A stretch of DNA of 64,000 nt from Apoda limacodes (GCA_946406115.1 OX291562.1:11624001-11688000); one strand, 5' to 3'. Numbered from the stretch's first letter, positions 1-11,800 are shown. The notes: generated from the letters alone by a model not told the origin. Numbers and translations: made by a program.

Positions 1-290
1 TAAGGGCTCTCCAGAGCATCCAGGCAGTGTTGACTCTTTGTCTGTTTGCATCAGCCGTTAGCATTGACCCAAGATACTTAAATGATCCATCTTTGGCAAG
101 GGTTCTCCATCGATGTGAAGAGTGCTATCGTTGGAAGGGTCATCACTGTAATGACACTTAAGGTATTCTGTTTTGCTTCAGCTTATACGTAGGCAATTAT
201 CTTCCAGCGCCTGCCGCCAAAGATTAAGTCTTTGGCAGTTGATGTTTGCATTTATCGATGAGGACAGAGTCGTCTGCATACAACAGGCAC
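1..290 (-). pseudogene. RTE-type non-LTR retrotransposon reverse transcriptase fragment
   Basis: Read on the minus strand, this gives the C-terminal half of a reverse transcriptase. The catalytic box LLYADDSVLI is encoded at about 258-287. After several stops and frameshifts come a TLAKDGSFKYLGSMLTADAN stretch and an R.NTAWM.WRAL stretch close to the window edge. The order YADD, then about 60 residues, then D.SFKYLGSM.. and R...AW..W is typical of RTE-clade elements common in Lepidoptera. Internal stops show that it is dead. The rest of the element lies outside the window to the left; the sequence to the right (291 on) is not recognisable as RT. Confidence 0.75.
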
Positions 291-774
291 CTACCTATCC
301 AAATAATCATTTTCTTCTAAAACAAAAGGGTATCCTTCTTTTCTACGACGCCGAATTTGCTTCCGATTGACCACATTGCGACGATGCTCCAATTGCATTA
401 AATCCTATGGTTAATTTGCTTAAGCGTATTCAGCTACTGAACTATTGGGGTCACTTGTGTAGTAATTTCAACAAATTATTTAATTTGTGAATATTTGGCG
501 TTGTTATCGACAGAGATTTTCTGCATATCAAGCAATTCGAAAGGCTCGATTAGTTAACAATAGAAATCGTTATTTTGACAATTATGATCGATACGATAGC
601 AAAAAAGAAACGATATTTTAATTATAGAGACTACGAAACATCGATATATTTTATCGTTATGAATTTATCAACCGAAAACGATCGATACGCGGTCGTTATT
701 TATGTCGAGACTGTAGCCCCAGGCTTTGTCGCCACGACTTCGGGATGGTATCAGAAGTAAGTATTTGGTTGAAA
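291..774. other. AT-rich stretch, nothing recognised
   Basis: Between the RTE fragment and the next repeat I see two short frames (173-370 and 575-760) with no recognisable domain and AT-driven composition. I do not call them genes. Confidence 0.5.
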
Positions 775-1573
775 AGCACAAAAAACGAAAGCACGTTATT
801 AATTTTTATGCATTTAGCTAAAATACGGATTTACATTCAAACTTTTAACTCCCTAGGATATGATTTTGTAAAATTCTATCTTAGTGCAAAAGATGATCCA
901 CGTTGAAAAACTTTAAGTCTCATTATTATCCCCTATTTTAACCTCTAGTAGACAATTTTTCTTGAACGGTGAAATAAGCCATTCTTAATTTTTAACTATA
1001 ATGTTAAGAGGCGAAACAGCTAGTGTTGTGCATTTAACTTCAAAAGTGACGGATTTCCATACAAACTTTTAACCTCTATTTCACCCTATTAGGGGAAGAA
1101 TTTTGCAAAAATAGTTCTTAGTGCTCACGTACGTTCTAACAGCAACCTCCGTGCAAAATTTCAAGTCTCTAGACAAAAAATAATCTTAATTGTCATACAA
1201 ATTTTCATCCCCTATTTTGCCCTTTAAGGGAGGATTTACCAAAAATGGTTAATAAAATAAATTCTAATTTTCAACTTGAAAGCCAAAAACGAAGTTTTAT
1301 GCATGTTACTTCAAAAATGACGGATTTCCATACAAAGTTCCAACCCCTATTTTGGGGATGATTTTTGCAAAATCCTTTTTAGTCCTCGCCCACGAAATAA
1401 CAGGAATCTTTTTAGTCCTCGCCCACGTAATAACAGGAATCTTTTTAGTCCTCGCCCACGTAATAACAGAAATCTTTATGCAAAATGTCTAGTTTCCAGT
1501 CCCAGTAGTATGAGCTGTGGCTTGACACATCATTCAGTCAGTCAGTTTACTCTTTTATATATATATATATAGA
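775..1573 (+). repeat. Dispersed lepidopteran repeat ending in CAGTCAGTCAG and a TA-rich tail
   Basis: The sequence repeats variants of one module several times: CGGATTTCCATACAAA, then a run like CCCCTATTTTACCCT, then TTTTGCAAAAT, then TTAGTGC.CACGTA. It ends with AGTATGAGCTGTGGCTTGA, CAGTCAGTCAG and a (TA)n tail. A second copy in the opposite orientation is at 15821-16045. It has no coding potential and looks like the 3' part of a nonautonomous element. Confidence 0.6.
1375..1473. repeat. 33-bp tandem repeat, three units
   Basis: Three near-identical 33-bp units lie at 1375-1407, 1408-1440 and 1441-1473, each with the core TTAGTCCTCGCCCACG followed by a/tAATAACAG. They are a local expansion inside the surrounding dispersed repeat. 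Confidence 0.9.
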
Positions 1574-1961
1574 TTTTAACACAAAGAAGTAACGATTATT
1601 GCAAACTATTCAGTTCTGCGCTTTGATTGGTTCTTTATAAAACTAAACATAATTTCAATTACACATAACTTACTAATAACACATTAAAATTGACCATATT
1701 GACTATATATATATAATTATTCTTATTAAATATATAAATATAAAAATGTTTTTGTTAAGAAACATATAGTCAAAAAAATTCGTGATTAATTACAATAAAT
1801 TGAATATTGCAAGAAAAATATGCTTAAGGTAAAAATATCCAGAAAAAAAAATCTTTATAGAAACTGCGTTATACTTAATATATTTTACTATATTTTGATA
1901 CTCAGTACGTGTTATTATCATAAAGCGCTATTTACCATAGTTGGAAAACGGATATTTTTCA
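1574..1961. other. AT-rich stretch, nothing recognised
   Basis: Low-complexity AT-rich DNA with no motif or coding frame that I can support. Confidence 0.5.
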
Positions 1962-2055
1962 AAATGCCAGTGAATTAATAATAAATGAAAGTTTTTATTG
2001 AATTTTATAAATCTATAAAATCAACAAAAACTCAATAAATAATTCACTGGCATTT
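1962..2055. repeat. 94-bp hairpin-forming inverted repeat
   Basis: The outer 16 bp (1962-1977, AAATGCCAGTGAATTA) are perfectly complementary to 2040-2055. Inside, GTTTTTATTGAATTTTATA pairs well with TATAAAATCAACAAAAAC, leaving a very short loop. The whole is one imperfect hairpin. It could be a small MITE or, less likely, a microRNA precursor. No other copy was noticed in the window. Confidence 0.75.
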
Positions 2056-2399
2056 CCTGATTAAATATGTTTTTTTTGCGATAGTGATAATAACGCATTC
2101 AAAACAGTAAAATGTTAATAATTATTGATGAACTTAATCACCCAAAGTTGTATTAAAAAAAAATTTCATAAACAATGTATTGCTAAAATAAATTAAAAAT
2201 AAAGTACACACATATTTGCTAAGATAAAAATACACTAATTCCGATCGTTTCACCATTATTCTTAGTAAAAAAATCTGTCACCGAAAATCGCATAGGTAGG
2301 TACATTCAATTTGATTGACACCTCATTGAAATCCAAAACGTAATTTACCAGGCTTAACTAGCTAAGAATGTGTTGACCGATTTTTTCAGTAGCTTTCAA
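2056..2399. other. AT-rich stretch, nothing recognised
   Basis: No repeat, motif or coding frame recognised. Confidence 0.45.
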
Positions 2400-2530
2400 G
2401 GGAAATAACACCGAAATTCCCTCGCGCGGCGTCTTTTCAACTTGCCGACAACATGGCGGCTATCATCCTTCATTTTTAATTGCGTGTCAAACCGCGCCCG
2501 ACTAACGTCACGGGCTGCCGCGAATATATT
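2400..2530. promoter_or_regulatory. Possible regulatory or promoter-like GC patch
   Basis: A short patch is much richer in G, C and CpG than its surroundings, with CTCGCGCGGCG, CCGCGCCCGA and GGGCTGCCGCG. It contains AACATGGCGGC at about 2450-2460, which resembles the YY1/Pho site often found near metazoan promoters. No transcript or gene is visible next to it, so this is inference from composition and one motif. Confidence 0.2.
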
Positions 2531-2931
2531 TAGTTTATTGCAGTATAAACGGATCTATTATTATTTGGGAACGGTCCTCATTAGATTTGCATCACTGTAC
2601 TACTACTGTAACACTGTTTGATTGATGGAGTTGTATTTCTTTCAGCTGTAGAGCGAGAATATCTTTAGTTTGGGCCTTAAGTCACCTACATATGCATATA
2701 TACCTGTACTTGATCACCTAACGAATGATATTTTTGTTTTTCGTCGTGGGTTTTTTTTTTAATTTTATCACTTGTGTCTTTTAAACTTATCATGTAGGTT
2801 TACAGCGGCACTGCACATAGTTCCTCCTTCCTTCTTCGATGTGGAGACCAGATAACGCATTACTGCATATCATTTCTCCAGAATCATGTGTAAATATAGC
2901 GCCATATTCAAGTTTTATCGAGGATTTGCGC

Positions 2932-3125
2932 GGGAGATTTGGTGTGCATCCTTTAGAAATAGCGCGGCATGTCCTGCTTATTACTTCATAATTTGCTATT
3001 CATGAGCTTTCGCTGCACAATTCTTAACACGTTTTCGTAAAACACTGCTAAAATATATACATCGAAACACATTTAATGTAACAGAAAAAAACATTACTCC
3101 TTCTTAAGATGCGCGCCAAAACTCC
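2932..3125. mobile_element. MITE-like element, copy 1
   Basis: About 194 bp ending in imperfect terminal inverted repeats: GGGAGATTTGGTGTG at the left, and CGCGCCAAAACTCC at the right, whose complement reads GGAGTTTTGGCGCG. A second copy at 8520-8727 shares the ends and the internal CATGTCCTGCTTATT, GCTGCACAATTCTTAACACG and CTAAAATATATACATCGAAA segments. It is noncoding. Confidence 0.65.
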
Positions 3126-3424
3126 TTGCACATAGTTAATCGCGGAAACAGACGCAATTTTTTTTTTTTTTATTTAATTCTTGTCCACCAACCAGAGGAT
3201 AGCCGTGGTCGCATGCCACGTTGCCTTAGAGTTTAGACGAACTAGAACGACAATGGTTTCAGATCCAAAATCAAACTTTGCCGAGAGCCCACTTCTAAAT
3301 CTTAGGTAAAATTAGTATTTTGAATTTAAGGCGCAAAAACTACCTAAGCAGCGCTGCTAAAAGAATTTTTTTATGTCCTCATTGTGCAAAACATGTTTCA
3401 AATCGTTTCTAAAATATATCTGTG

Positions 3425-3477
3425 AGTTGTAGATACAAACCATCCATACAAACTTACACATTTATAATATTAGTAGA
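3425..3477 (-). mobile_element. Fragment of a Helitron-like element (5' end)
   Basis: CCATACAAACTTACACATTTATAATATTAGTAG is the complement of the 5' end shared by the other Helitron-like copies here (18036-18451, 37259-37517). The other end is not recognisable. Confidence 0.45.
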
Positions 3478-6308
3478 ATTTTAAATAAAATATTTTTAAG
3501 TTGATGGTCCAAAGTAGATGTGATCAAAGGGAATTTCCAAGTGGGGCTACTGCGTAATAAATAAATTTGTGTGTAAAGAGGCACAGTCGAATTAAATATA
3601 TAGCAATATGTGGTTCAATTTCTAAGAGTCGACCGGATAAATTATATTAATAAATTAACTAATCAATTAATTAATTAATTACATTATGTGAATTTATAAA
3701 CTATTTTTTATACGTTTTGTATATTTCTGTGAGTTTTATTTCGCGTATAAGTGGCTAAAGGCGACCACTTTTAGCAAAAACCCAAATAGTTAATGGGTTT
3801 TTTTTTAATTTTTTTTACTTTTTTGAAATACGTTTTGTACAAGGAATGAAAAAATATCTAGTAGCGGTACTAGAGTGCAGTTACCAACTTAGCTGGTAAA
3901 CTACCGTTTAGTTGGTATCTACATAAACTTAGGTCTTTTTCTTGTTTTTCTTTAGGTTTCTTTAAATCACATAAAAATAACCAAGTAACATACCTACATT
4001 AATTAAGGATTTTGACCATAAAACTAATATGATACATTAATTATTTAAAGTACTTAACGTAATCTAATGAAGATTGGTTGGTAGGTAGGTGTTTTAAAAT
4101 AGCCGGATGTCATTCGTTTTTCATAGCTGGATGCCGCCCGTTTAAATGCCGTACGAAAAAACATCAAAGCTATGTGTATAAGTGATGATGTATAAATACA
4201 CCCTTTGAACAAAGAATATAACAAAATAACAAGATTTCTACTTCTTGTAATGTCTTAATTTTCTGCGGTACAAGCGATGAAACCATGCACCATGGACACT
4301 TTACCACGTTTATTTCACAATAAACTAAATATATCGCTTTTCTTCAGACACTTTCGACAACGAACAAGTGGCAATTAAAAGTGACAAATGGTATGAGTTA
4401 TATATGTCTGGCTTGTCGACGCCATGTCGTTCCACCATGTTGTTTTTGACATCGTTCGTTCAAAGAGTCCGATCATAGTTCTGTGATCTTTCCACCGTCC
4501 ACTTCTTTCCTGTGATGAGCTGACAGCGCCACAATAATCTATAAAAAACATATAATTCTGCTCGGCACTCAACAAATTTTGACGCAATTAAAGCGCTAAA
4601 TCTTGACAGTACAGAAGTTAGTGCTGAATTAATGCCGGCCGGTAATGTGGTGTCGTTATTTGTGACGGATGCCAAGATGCTGTTTTTAATAAAGATAAAA
4701 GCAAATACTCGAGAGTTGTTATGACGCGTGACCGCGCGGGCTGTACAGCAAAATGCCTTTGCCCTCTTGTAAATTAAAAACCTATAAATGTTGCCGCGAA
4801 AAAGATAAACGAGTGTGGCATCCTGTGTTTCAATTTATTTTTTAGTTAAAATTTAAGTGTAAATGTACATTTACTATATAAAAACGAATAGAATAAGATT
4901 AAAACCTTTCAAAAAATATATTTTATTCCCAGTAGGTGTTAGTATTACCTAAAAACTTGGCACTAATACTGCTAATGTATGAAATATATATATATAAAGG
5001 ATTTTATATTAAACCAAAAGAATTTTTAGTTTTGTTTGAACATCCAAAATGAGTATATAATAAATATAAAAGCAAAAGTTGTTGGTTTGTCCTTCTTTCA
5101 CGCAGCAATGCACATAGAGTTACCATCTATCCAAATTTGTCCGGACATTCGGCCTTCTGTCTCGACTTGTAATTTGTCAGGACTTTTGCAGCTTTGTTTA
5201 CAAATTAATAAAAAACGTCTGTTTAATTGGTCTCATTCATGACTCATCTTAACTTAAAACATTAACCTTTAAATATAAAATAGGATTTAATAATTTATTT
5301 GATTATGTGACTATGCCCGGGCTTTTTTGAAATGTCAGGCTTTTTGTCAGGACTTGTAAAATATTTAAATGGTAACCTTATTTATATAAAAAAAAATTGC
5401 ATACTGACTTTTAACCCGATGCACAACTAGTGTTATACAATTTATTTATTTAAACGATTACAGGTTCTTAAGTTCACTAGTATTTAAGGAGATGTCCCAA
5501 AATGGTGGGTAGCTCTTGGAACCAATTTTGAATCCTACGGCAACTGAGAAATTTATGCTTCCTGATTGGTACGTGAATAGGTAAATTTACTTTTAACTTG
5601 AATAATATAAGAATATATGAATATAATCTGTGGGTTAGATAATGGGGAGCTTAATCAAAAATTGGGGTTGCTTAACGGTAATTATGTAGTTTCATATACC
5701 TAAATGCTAACGAAATATTTATGAGATTTTGGTCACGACCAAAAATGTACAAAAAAATTACCGGCTTTTGATGTGGGTTCAAAATAAATACATACATAGT
5801 TAAACAAAAAGTCAAAATTTTATTATTGTCTTCTTAAATAATTGATAGAACTAGGCTTTATTTGAGGCAATTCACGCTTTAAGTAAAAAGTATTCACAGT
5901 GCATCGCAAAATAATTCTTCCAATTATTTTCTAATAAAGAATTATTTTAGCGGATTTGCGAAGTGAAAACAACTCTCTAGAATTTTAACTTTGTTGTCTA
6001 ATAATAGTTATTTGTTATGCAAGACTGGAAAGTTGCTTTATGGCATGAGTGCCTATATTGAATATCGAGTAAGCGAAGGATCGAGGAATCAAAAATTTAA
6101 TCCTGAGCAAAGCGAGGGATTCGTAGGCACGAAACCCAAAAGACAATTCCACCCGTGCGAAACGCACAATTTTTCATCTCATAAAAACAATAATCAGTGT
6201 TGAATTACTCATGAATGGAACAAGTATACTTATTTTAAATAGTTTAATTAAGTATTGATAACATGATAGGAATATTATAAGTATCTGAAATAGGTTGAGC
6301 GCCTTTTA
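3478..6308. other. Long AT-rich stretch without recognisable genes
   Basis: I see no coding exon or complete mobile element. Minor structure includes a GTTGGTAGGTAGGT run near 4077 and two occurrences of TTTGTCAGGACTT (near 5176 and 5345) in a segment that may be an old repeat. The short minus-strand frames at 4375-4675 overlap each other in different frames and have no recognisable domain. Near 6060-6130 there are GAGCAAAGCGAGGGATTC-like phrases that resemble the text at 59220-59310, possibly a very old shared repeat. Confidence 0.45.
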
Positions 6309-7179
6309 TACAAGGAATGATCAAAAAGTTTCCGGTAATGCTATAAAAACCCCAAGAACTATAGAAGCAAATATTTATTTTTCAACATAATCACCTTCTA
6401 CTTCAATACATTTGGAATATCGCTTGTCAAGTTGTCGTATTCCGGCTAAAGAAATCTTGTTCCTAAGTCTCAAAAAACACCTCCACCGCAGTCAGGACCT
6501 CGCCATTGATTTCGAATTTGGTGCCTCGAATCTGTCCTTTTAACTTAGGAAATAAGAAGAAACAGCTATATGAGCCATCAGTTGAAACCTTGCATTCTTA
6601 ATGGCTAAATTTTTTTTTGGAAATCTCTACTCGCTTTTCTTTCTGCACTTCCGTTAACAATCATGGAACCAACCACGCGAAGACCTTTCTAAAGTTTAAG
6701 CAGTCAGAAAGTTTTAACTGGACACTCCCAAAAGAAATCTTTAGACTCTCAGCTATGTAACACGTATGGTTACACTCCTCGACTTTTTAACATTTTCTAC
6801 GGTACCACGTTCTACGATCTACGATCTTCATCTTTGCAGCTTGTTCTTTCACGTTTGAATTCGGAACACCAAAATTGAACCACGGAATATGATGGAGCAT
6901 TTTCGTCTTAAGTAATTGAAATTTCATAAATAATATCTTTTGTAGACATTTTTTTCAGTACGAAGTAATTTTCGCGGAGCGTATTTCAGATTTTTCCATT
7001 TTATAGGCTTAGAACGACAATTCACAGATTAAAAAAAATATTGTAAAGCACAGAAAGCAATTGCAATGTTATACTTTACGGTGACAACTACCAAAGACAG
7101 TCAATGACATAAAAATAAATAAACATCAAATAACATTTTTAAATATCGAATACCGGAAACTTTTCGATCGCTCCTCGTA
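6309..7179 (-). mobile_element. Degenerate mariner-like DNA transposon with both terminal repeats
   Basis: The left end reads TA then CAAGGAATGATCAAAAAGTTTCCGGTA, and the right end reads TACCGGAAACTTTTCGATCG then CTCCTCG and TA. The inverted repeats are about 27 bp with a few mismatches and lie next to TA dinucleotides, as expected for Tc1/mariner insertions. Read on the minus strand, the interior near the left end still gives KLKGQIRGTKFEINGEVLTA, like the C-terminal part of mariner transposases (KLK..L.G..F...EE). Stops and frameshifts are frequent, so it cannot make transposase. Length is about 870 bp, shorter than the usual 1.3 kb, so internal DNA has been lost. A MITE with matching ends lies at 52077-52315. 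Confidence 0.8.
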
Positions 7180-8519
7180 TGTCTGCATGTAGTCAACAAA
7201 TCGCACGCTTACAGGTACTTATCTATTTTACGCGGGTAAACTTAGGTATTTTACGTTACTGGTGACTAATGTTTTACAAACTTTAAGTTTAATTAGTAAA
7301 AGTAATATGTTTATAGTAATACAATAATGATGTTCCTACTACGTATTTACAAACAAATATTTCTTCTCCTTTTTTTTTCTTTTTATAAGGTGCGTTCCTA
7401 ATTTAATTATAATAGAAATAATACTTATTTATTCTTTTTGTAATTATCAATTTAACAAACTACAATAAATTATCTATTAAAAACCATTAAAAAAACATTA
7501 TCTTTAATGCAATTGTATCAAAAATTGAACTAAAGTGTTGTTAACGGATTACTAATGTAAAATGTAGTAAGGACGAACCGCAATTCGGACGGTTTCATTA
7601 TGTTTGTTTTTGTAGAATTTAAAAAAATACAAGCAGATAAAATAGGCTTTTCTTTAGTCTTTTCGCAGATTTAATCAGATTTTAAAACGACAAAATGAGT
7701 TTTTCCCAGCCAGGGAGATGAAAATAAAAATTTTACAGATATTTTAAGCAAAATTTTTATTTATTCTTTGATTTATGACTAAAAGTACTATGCTAATGCC
7801 TATGCTATGCATGCATATGCTAAATGTCGCACGTTAGTAGTTTTTATTTTAGTTTTTAGGGTTCTGTAGCGAAATAACAACACAACTCCTATAGTTGCGT
7901 GACATCCGAAAAAGCTATATAATTCCGCAATCTTTGTCTTCTCCTGCCTTTGCAGGTTTTATGATTAAGCCTTTTGTGAACCGCCATACAGACTCTAAGC
8001 ATAGAGATTTGTATGGAAGTAATTGAAGAAAAGTTAAGGGTTGCCTTCCATACGTTGCACTGAGAGGTAAATTGTTTTTTCACACCTCCAGCACCAAAAA
8101 ACGATTTTTGCTGCGAGCGTGAGACTAAGTAATGCAACATTCGAATATTACCTTTTGGAATTTTGCAATACTGAAAAAAAAAAACGACGCGATGCCAATC
8201 ATTTAGACACAAATTTATTTTAAATAAAAGTACTTAATATTTATAATAATACCTACTAATAATTAATAGCGTTTATTTCAAGAAAATTGTACTTTTTTTC
8301 GATAAAAGTGTCATAGAGTAAATTTCTGAATGCAGTCTAAGAAAAAGAAAGCGAAATGGCGCGAAACTTATAATTTTTTTTTTTTTTTAATATTATAATG
8401 TGCTCGCACGGTCATAGCAGACCATTTATGCATTTGCCAGAGTCAAAGTCAATTATATTATATCGTATCGTGGCGCGGGCGTTACCGCGCGTCCTCGTTT
8501 TCAAGTCCCAAGATTGGGC
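7180..8519. other. AT-rich stretch with a possible repeat tail
   Basis: Mostly featureless. TTTTTAGGGTTCTGTAGCGAAA at about 7854-7875 looks like the complemented tail of the family whose tail reads GGGTACGGAACCCTAAA. The 107-codon minus-strand frame at 7889-8212 has no recognisable domain and I do not call it. From 8398 the sequence becomes more GC-rich leading into the MITE at 8520. Confidence 0.4.
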
Positions 8520-8727
8520 GGGAGATTTGGTGTGGTTCCTCAGACATTGCGCGTCATGTCCTGCTTATTTCTTCATAATTCACTATTCATGAGCCTTCGC
8601 TGCACAATTCTTAACACGCTTTCGTAAAACATTGCTAAAATATATACATCGAAAGTCACTAAATGAATTTAGAAAAATTAAACAGAAAATAACACCACTC
8701 CTTCTTAAGATTCGCGCCAAAACTCCC
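8520..8727. mobile_element. MITE-like element, copy 2
   Basis: Same family and orientation as 2932-3125: left end GGGAGATTTGGTGTGG, right end CGCGCCAAAACTCCC, and shared internal blocks including CATGTCCTGCTTATT and GCTGCACAATTCTTAACACG. The copies differ by scattered substitutions and a short indel near 8655. Confidence 0.65.
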
Positions 8728-8793
8728 CAATAATTAATTATATTTACCTTATTTTGTTAATAACGTATATATTGTAGGTATTTAAAAAAAAAA

Positions 8794-8967
8794 ATGAGTG
8801 ACTCGAGTTAGAAAGATATTGCTTTAACACCAGAAGAGTTAAGGCAACAAGTGTCTAATGCTGAACTAAGCTTTTTATCAGAGAAATGACGTGACAAATA
8901 TTTTATAGCATACGAATTGTTCAATAATTGTCGACTTTCAAAAGGTGATAATGTTATAAAGAATAGT
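8794..8967 (+). pseudogene. Relic resembling the N-terminus of an arthropod tyrosine-recombinase-like (Crypton-type) protein
   Basis: From an ATG at 8794 one frame runs about 57 codons with only two internal stops (TAG at codon 6 and TGA in ..LSEK*RDKYF..). Key stretches are LTPEELRQQVSNAELSFLSE and RDKYFIAYELFNNCRLSKG. They match my recollection of the start of arthropod proteins that combine an N-terminal helical core-binding domain with a tyrosine recombinase (pattern L.PEKS..KY...Y..F..W....G). The TGA sits where those proteins usually have Ser. Nothing downstream continues the protein, so it is a 5' fragment. An alternative is a chance coding-like frame. Family assignment is inference and unsearched. 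Confidence 0.35.
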
Positions 8968-9117
8968 TAGTACCTACCTATTGTTAAGTATAGTAGTTGG
9001 TATTTGTAAATTACATTAATATGGCTTTCAGTAACTTCCTTGCTTAGACCTATTTTTCCGCAGAGGTGAAAAGTTGTGTTGTTATGATTCACACGAGAGA
9101 AAATTAGTTTAGGCTTA

Positions 9118-9168
9118 GTAGTCTATATTAGAATCCATCGCTACGCTCGTGATTCAATTCTAGACTAC
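9118..9168. repeat. Short hairpin
   Basis: GTAGTCTATATTAGAATCCA at the left pairs imperfectly with GTGATTCAATTCTAGACTAC at the right, with a loop that includes CGCTACGCTCG. It may be the remains of a small palindromic element. Confidence 0.5.
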
Positions 9169-9474
9169 TTCGCTAGCTCAGGATTTTAAGTTGGCACTCT
9201 TCACAAAAACAACTTTGCCCACTTGTTAAACAAATAAATATTTCTACTACCTTCATTAAAAATAAAGATTTCTACTACCTTCATTAAAAAGTTCCATTAC
9301 ATAGTCGAATTCAGATTCGGAAATCGAAGTCTAAATAACTCACAAGTCAATACGAAATATTAGTTGAAATTTATTTCGAACTCGGTCTGGTCAAGGGGCA
9401 AGGTCATTAAAAAACACGAAATATGGTTTAAAGGAAATCGGTTCATAAGTTTTTCCGAAATCAAAACCTTTGTG

Positions 9475-9890
9475 ATCTGTAGTCAACAAGGAACCCTTTC
9501 GGTGTATCCGTCCATCTGTCCGCTTCAGCTCAGAGACTCTACACTAGGAAGCTGTAAAGCGGTAAATCGGACGTGATGTTTTTTTCTCGTGTATCCCATG
9601 ATCCCATGGTCCACTCGTCGTTAGATAGGTCGTTCAAAAATATTTCGGGTGTGTAAAAACTGTTTTTCGATTCAGGGATCTGTTTGCGAAAAATTAAGTT
9701 TTAAAGTGCTAATTCATAATTCCTAAATTAATAGAAATGTTTACGTCTCCATAACGCATTTGAGTCGGCGGCGCTTGGCGGTGCGGGGTTTGAACAAAGT
9801 CGATTTATAAATCTTTCAAATATCCGCAACAATTCTCATTCAACGGAACCCTAACTTAATACGTGTACGACATGCACTTGTCTATTTTTG
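9475..9890 (-). repeat. CCAAGTGCGAGTC-family dispersed repeat, degenerate copy
   Basis: Reverse orientation. The head is at the right end (CGGAACCCTAACTTAATACG then CACTTGTC, the complement of a GACAAGTG..GGGTTCCG head), and TCCGTCCATCTGTCCG lies toward the left. The interior is diverged. It has no coding capacity. Confidence 0.5.
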
Positions 9891-10144
9891 TTTCTATTCG
9901 TCTTTTCGCGAACAACTTTAGCGTCTGTGCAGACAAGATAAATTAGTGTTTATTCAATGTGGAAGTCATAAAATTAGCGACCAGTATTAACTAGAGCAAT
10001 GAAAATTAATTTGGCAAGAAAACTGTGACTAATGTTAAATTATTGTCGACATTTGAATCTGAAAGGCAATAGACAATCTCAGGTCAAAAATAGGCTGTCA
10101 GAAATGGCATAAGACGACGTCTTGCAAAGTTAAAAAATAGTTAC

Positions 10145-10605
10145 CTTATCTGAGACTAGTCAGGCCTCAATACCGATTCGGCACAGTGATTTGGAGATCC
10201 GAGGCATCTCTGTTCGTACTCTGCCGGCCATCTTCTCCACCACAAACAGGATGTGCGACCTTTACGGTAAGAATACTAGCCCTTCTTTGGATTCTTCGAG
10301 GTCCCGTACCGTTGGCTATGCAGGCCTGGTGGCCGGCATGCTCTTACACGGATCCCCCATCAGTTTCTATATCACTACGGCTATGTGATTAACCTCTGTG
10401 CCAAAGTCAGCTGCTTCCTTATCTCAGCCGCTGCAGAACCTTGTGAGCGTCCCCGCTTCATTGCCGTGTTTGAAAGAGATTCAGGCCACTGGCTTTCTGT
10501 GTTGCCTTCACTATCAGTCTCCTAGACTGGTAGACATTATCACTGGCTATAGGCCTACGTCTTGGGCTCCGGTCAGCACAGCTACACACCTGTCTTTGTA
10601 GCGAA
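10145..10605 (+). pseudogene. GC-rich, frameshifted gene relic; possibly TMEM135-like
   Basis: About 460 bp of clearly GC-richer, codon-like sequence with no frame open throughout. Switching frames gives LLWILRGPVPLAMQ, then AGLVAGMLLHGSPISFYITT, a stop, then LLPYLSR and a segment ending LGSGQHSYTPVF. The order W-I-R..L, AG.LAG, T.ISMYL.., VPYF resembles the C-terminal half of TMEM135, a peroxisome/mitochondria-associated membrane protein. The similarity was judged by eye and is weak. No intron boundaries are evident, which would fit a retro-copy, but no poly(A) is visible. A relic of another multi-pass membrane protein or of a mobile element is possible. Confidence 0.3.
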
Positions 10606-10606
10606 T

Positions 10607-11800
10607 AATACAGTTGTCAATATAAATAGTTTCTTTACAAGCATGTTTGAGTACTATACAAGTCTTGGCCTTTTTTTTTAACTTTGTTTTTTTAAATTCT
10701 CACGAACGTCCGATTATGCTGAGTTTGCGGGCCGCGGCAGTAATGCACTATATGAACCGCTGTCAGCTCTCCTCGGTAGTTAATATGATTGCAGGTGCAA
10801 TCATATAAGAGTGAATTTATCTATAATACAAAAAATCCTCAACCGCAAAAAAAAATATCGATTGAACAACTGAAAGTGTTAGAATTCCTCACCAATCCTT
10901 ATAGAGCCTGATAACTATCTATGTTTAACCTATCCGTTCCAACGAACCCTAATATAATAATTCTGCTGCAAGTTGGTCAGGATTTGGGTACCCTATGGTT
11001 TCCAGGTGACGCTGAATCAGGTTAAGGTTACCGTGTTCTTGCAAAATTATGATATCGGATCATGAAAAACAGGTTATTATTTTCTTTTCATATTTCATAG
11101 ATTGAATTCCCGGTAAAATCAGATGATTCATTTTAAAATCTCTGAATGCAGTTTTAGTTGTTAAAAAAATGAACGAATGTTGCCAACAACAATATTTAAG
11201 ATGCTTTTCCTCCAACCACGGCCTTTGTTTAACATCCTGTATATATAAAAGACTACACAACTAAACTGAGAAGAATTAAAATCAGTCATTAGTATTTAAG
11301 TATCTCAATAAATATGGTACTTATCCTATACTTATCTTTGGGGGAAGATAAATATGGTTCGGAGAATTCAAGGATTAGATAACTATTCAGTTTTTTAATT
11401 TTTTGCCTTTTATCTATCCTATCTATAAAGTTAAGGCATACATGTAAACCTACAATTGATATCTTGTATCTCAAGTGCAAGGGGATTGCTCTTCCTAGTT
11501 CTTAAGGCAGATATCCCCAAATTGATCGCCGGGTAATCGACACTTAAACGGCATGAATCGCCAGTAATTGAGTTGCCGTTCACTTCTTTAATAAATTGCT
11601 TTCAAGTTTCCGACATCTCTTGGAATTGTTTCCATATCCCTAGTCAACCCGAGATTTTTATATTTGGGTTTCTGCTGAGTATGTTGTAAATATAAAACTG
11701 GAGAAAATTTTAAAAATTAAGAAAACAACACAAACTTATTAGATAGGTTGATATAAATACTTTAATGCACTATATAAGACTCTATATATTACCATACATT
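10607..11800. other. AT-rich stretch with one small palindrome
   Basis: No gene recognised. A perfect palindrome with 11-bp arms (ATATGATTGCA, GG, TGCAATCATAT) lies at 10783-10806. The short minus-strand frames at 11060-11480 have no recognisable domain. Confidence 0.45.

Noticed and set aside
7889..8212. 107-codon minus-strand frame
   Set aside because: No recognisable domain, irregular composition, and it lies between repeat fragments; not supported as a gene.
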